Origin: Pseudanabaena frigida
GTDB lineage: Bacteria > Cyanobacteriota > Cyanobacteriia > Pseudanabaenales > Pseudanabaenaceae
Length of the DNA: 64,000 nt
Assembly (NCBI GenBank): GCA_003242085.1
Contig: QBML01000008.1
Span: 62,001-126,000 of the forward strand
Direction of reading: 5' to 3'
The notes under the pieces are model-generated. The model was not told the DNA's origin and ran no database searches. It was given only the letters and a program-made list of their open reading frames with translations. This document shows, one piece after another, positions 61,125-64,000 of the stretch; within the stretch, counting starts at the first letter, position 1; each line of letters begins with the position of its first letter. Position numbers and translations under genes: made by a program.

Positions 61125-61961
61125 TTATAACAAAATATTGTGTATTGAGATCGACGTAGCTTTTGGCGCTTTGCTACTACCAAATACTGAATGGATTCCG
61201 CGCAGTCCAGCAATAATAATGACGCAAAGGACGCAATAATGAACGAATTGCATAGTAAGACTTGGAGTCTTAAGTAAAATTTGCCAGTAGGGCTGACTTG
61301 GGAGAGATTCTGTCTCAGTCTGAAAATTAGTGATGTCTTCGCTGTCAGGGATAGAAGGTACATCAGATAGGAATAGAAGTTCGGCTTCTTTAGAAGATCT
61401 AGAATTTACCGAAGTATCATCTAGATTTGTCGTTGGTATAAAGTTTGGTAAGGACTCAGGAGAATTTGCTTCTCCGAACATTGTATCCAAGTCAGGAGAG
61501 GAGTTTTCAGGATTATTCTCATTGGTGCGATCGCCTGATAGATTATTACGCTCAAGCATAGGTAATACTGGTAAAGGAGGTATTCTAGGACGTTGTGGTT
61601 CCATAGAGATTCCGCCATTTTGACTAATATCTAGATCCTCAGGCTCGGTCAAAAATACTTCCTCTGTCCATGCGGGTTCATCGGAGCCAGTTTGCTGCCA
61701 AGATATGCTGATGCTCGATATGGTTTGTACTTCAAGGGTGACGAACCATTTTTTGAGCATTCCTACGAGTACTTGTCGCTTAGGAATCCGCATTTCGTCA
61801 TCGAGCGATCGCAGATCGGACTCGATTAAAATTTCTAGGCGATCGCCTTCGCGTTCGACATTTGCTAACATTCCTTGGGACTTGAGCAATCGGTTCATGA
61901 GTGAAGCGATCGCACTCACATTGCCCTGTTTAGCTTGTTCGATTAGCGGATTTTGTGCCAT
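61125..61961 (-). CDS. Cyanobacterial hypothetical protein with C-terminal membrane helix
   Basis: 278 aa, family not named. Residues 1-105 look folded (IEQAKQGNVSAIASLMNRLLKSQGMLANVEREGDRLEILIESD, VLVGMLKKWFVTLEVQTISSISISWQQTG) and resemble a domain seen at the N-terminus of several cyanobacterial proteins of unknown function. Residues 110-225 are Pro/Ser/Asn-rich and probably disordered. A single membrane helix lies near 243-262 (VHYCVLCVIIIAGLRGI) close to the C-terminus, so it may be tail-anchored. ATG 61961. Confidence 0.7.
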   Translation of the reverse strand: MAQNPLIEQAKQGNVSAIASLMNRLLKSQGMLANVEREGDRLEILIESDLRSLDDEMRIPKRQVLVGMLKKWFVTLEVQTISSISISWQQTGSDEPAWTEEVFLTEPEDLDISQNGGISMEPQRPRIPPLPVLPMLERNNLSGDRTNENNPENSSPDLDTMFGEANSPESLPNFIPTTNLDDTSVNSRSSKEAELLFLSDVPSIPDSEDITNFQTETESLPSQPYWQILLKTPSLTMQFVHYCVLCVIIIAGLRGIHSVFGSSKAPKATSISIHNILL

Positions 61962-62055
61962 AACAGCAACCTCAGATGCTTTTCCTAAAGTACCTTTTAA
62001 GCTAAGCCAAATGTATCAGATTTCTGTAGCTTTACGAAAATAAATGCTCTATCAG

Positions 62056-62180
62056 CAATTCTCATTATAAAAGTCATTTTTCCGAAAGCCAGACTAAAGC
62101 TAGCTTTCAAAAAACCGAGTTTGTTATTTTCAGAGCCTATGGCTCTGAAAATAACAAACTCGGTTTGATAATGAGAATTG
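62056..62180. repeat. Nested palindromes P25, 26-bp perfect core
   Basis: The core arms 62112-62137 and 62141-62166 pair exactly around TAT. Outer arms CAATTCTCATTA (62056-62067) and TAATGAGAATTG (62169-62180) pair too, and inside the left spacer AAAGCTAGCTTT (62096-62107) is a perfect palindrome within GAAAGC...GCTTTC. It occupies the gap between two same-strand genes. Confidence 0.88.
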
Positions 62181-62231
62181 TTGCAACGCTGTAACTTTCC
62201 GCAATCAAACTATTAAGCAGAATTCGCAATT

Positions 62232-63080
62232 CTATTTGCTCTTATTCTTGGCTTTTCTATGCCATTTTTTTATCGCCACAACAGTACCTACTGCAATCAA
62301 GCCATAGGTCGGGGTGAACTCAAATGGTACAGGTGTTGTATTCAAAGTCACAGAACCGAGCGTAAAAGTTCCTGATTCTTGTCCCGTATTATCACCAAAA
62401 AATACAAAACTATCTGTAGTGTATGGGTTGAACGTACCCAAAGGAGGATTGCTTGTCGATGGATCGAAAATATAGTTTTGTAAAGAACCCGCAATAATCG
62501 AATTGCCGCCACTAGTTAATGAATAGTTGTTATTAAAAACTGTTAGCGTGTAAGTACTTGTGGAAGTAGTTGTAAATGCTGCTGTCTGTGCTTCAGAAGT
62601 AAAGTTAGCTGATTGAGCAAAAATCTCTGCTGCCCTAAATCCGATTTCAATGCCCTTATTCCCGTTACCACTTATAGCCATTACGCTAAAGGCTGCTCGT
62701 GGATTAGAACTAGACGTGTTAGTAGTTGCGGAGTTCAGACTGACTGTAAAGGTAATTGTATAGCCAGTAGTTTGATTGAGTGTTGAACTGCTAAAAGTGC
62801 CAGTATCGAAATAACTACTAGTCACTGGATTGTAATTACTATATCCAGAATATTCTGCGGAATTCGCGGCAGTATCTAAAATTACTCCGCCACCCGTAAC
62901 TTGGGTTTCGCTAACTGTTGTTGGTAGACCAGAACTTCTAATAGCACCAGGTTTCAGCGTGCCTTGAGAAGCAGGTGTTGAACCGTTAGCGTTATAGAGT
63001 GTGAAAATGGCTGCATTTGCGCCAGTAGTCCCAGCAAAAAAAATAGTACTAGCTACGGCGAATTTCCACAATATTTTCAT
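62232..63080 (-). CDS. Secreted protein with PFE-CTERM-type sorting tail
   Basis: 282 aa. Signal peptide MKILWKFAVASTIFFAGTTGANA, a Ser/Thr/Asn-rich beta region (TVSETQVTGGGVILDTAANS, TTGYTITFTVSLNSATTNTS, YTLTVFNNNYSL) and a C-terminal tripartite tail: PVPFEFTPTYG, a hydrophobic helix LIAVGTVVAIKKW and a basic end HRKAKNKSK. This is the PFE variant of the PEP-CTERM sorting signal recognised by exosortases, so the protein should be processed and sent to the cell surface. No exosortase gene is in view. The fold resembles other extracellular cyanobacterial lectin-like proteins, but no ligand is known. Confidence 0.82.
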   Translation of the reverse strand: MKILWKFAVASTIFFAGTTGANAAIFTLYNANGSTPASQGTLKPGAIRSSGLPTTVSETQVTGGGVILDTAANSAEYSGYSNYNPVTSSYFDTGTFSSSTLNQTTGYTITFTVSLNSATTNTSSSNPRAAFSVMAISGNGNKGIEIGFRAAEIFAQSANFTSEAQTAAFTTTSTSTYTLTVFNNNYSLTSGGNSIIAGSLQNYIFDPSTSNPPLGTFNPYTTDSFVFFGDNTGQESGTFTLGSVTLNTTPVPFEFTPTYGLIAVGTVVAIKKWHRKAKNKSK

Positions 63081-63154
63081 GTTTGCTAGCGCCTAGTTAC
63101 ATTGATGGAGTACATACAAAATAACCGAGACCACTCAATAATGCAATGATTACG

Positions 63155-63279
63155 AAAATTATAGCTATAGCCAGTTATGTTAGGACAAAACCAAAACCCA
63201 GAAGAGAGTTGCGGCGCTTCGCGCCGCAACTCTCTTCTGGGTTTTATGTCTTAATTTACTTGGCTATAGCTATAATTTT
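63155..63279. repeat. Composite palindrome P26, nested 20-bp and 25-bp arms
   Basis: Inner arms 63193-63217 and 63221-63245 pair exactly (GC-TTC-GC apex). Outer arms 63155-63174 and 63260-63279 pair at 19 of 20 positions (AAAATTATAGCTATAGCCA). Between them lie TAGGACA and TGTCTTA words that match the ends of P12/P13. This looks like a full-length element with its terminal inverted repeats. Confidence 0.92.
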
Positions 63280-63284
63280 GGGTC

Positions 63285-64000
<716 letters not shown>

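Overview
The window is chromosomal DNA from a cyanobacterium, most likely a Pseudanabaena-like filamentous lineage. It carries the start of a form I RuBisCO large subunit, light-dependent protochlorophyllide reductase, cyanobacterial-type Hfq, a TIC21/PIC1-like DUF3611 protein, a HAS-barrel protein, YlqD, long cyanobacterial LptC and many GCGATCGC (HIP1-type) octamers. The genus is an inference; no rRNA or tRNA gene was found to confirm it.

Layout. 1-9.8 kb: rbcL start, DUF1350, DUF3611, a pentameric ligand-gated channel homologue, a TerB/Mo-nitro_C fusion, thiD, an exported methyltransferase, a GNAT enzyme, and a DUF2993 gene next to a zinc-ribbon/Ser-Thr kinase/FGE-like fusion. 10-18.8 kb: a giant CheB-CheR-PAS-histidine kinase-receiver hybrid, short-form hisG, a proteobacterial-type (class I) phosphoribulokinase, a tRNA-dihydrouridine synthase and lptC. 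18.8-28.5 kb: three full exported TPR-CHAT (caspase-like) genes plus a fourth cut down to its last 100 codons, with an Rpn/PD-(D/E)XK gene between two of them. 28.5-32.5 kb: a PAS-pentapeptide protein and a DEAD-box RNA helicase. 32.8-39.3 kb: a tightly packed five-gene phosphorelay operon (GAF-PAS kinase, Rcp1-like regulator, receiver-kinase, second Rcp1-like regulator, receiver-PAS-diguanylate cyclase). 39.4-50.9 kb: KirBac channel, sfsA, a small outer-membrane-like protein, hfq, a coiled-coil/HEPN-like gene, aas, ylqD, two tandem B12-binding radical SAM genes and a Uma2 gene. 51-58 kb: metH followed closely by an AAA ATPase/DUF3226 TOPRIM pair (OLD/PARIS-like defence candidate), a HAS-barrel gene and two YbjN-like paralogues. 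58.4-64 kb: an orphan CmpA/NrtA-like binding protein, wecB, an unknown membrane-anchored protein, a PFE-CTERM protein and the 3' part of por.

The strongest signal not explained by genes is a family of more than twenty intergenic palindromes. Most are perfect or near-perfect stems of 13-35 bp, and most have a three-base loop closed by the same dinucleotides, written GC-NNN-GC (NNN often GAA, TTC, AAA or TTT). Stem sequences differ between copies although the two arms of each copy match. Several copies share outer sequences (TAGGACATAAAACCCA, AAAATCGGTTCTTTATT, AGCAAAACTTGCAT), as expected of a MITE-like element. Many sit at gene 3' ends, and in several cases the stem contains the stop codon of the neighbouring gene, so they probably also terminate transcription.

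Other points of interest are the CHAT cluster, the ATPase/TOPRIM pair behind metH, the HEPN-like gene surrounded by palindromes, the class I phosphoribulokinase, the exported methyltransferase and the ligand-gated channel homologue.
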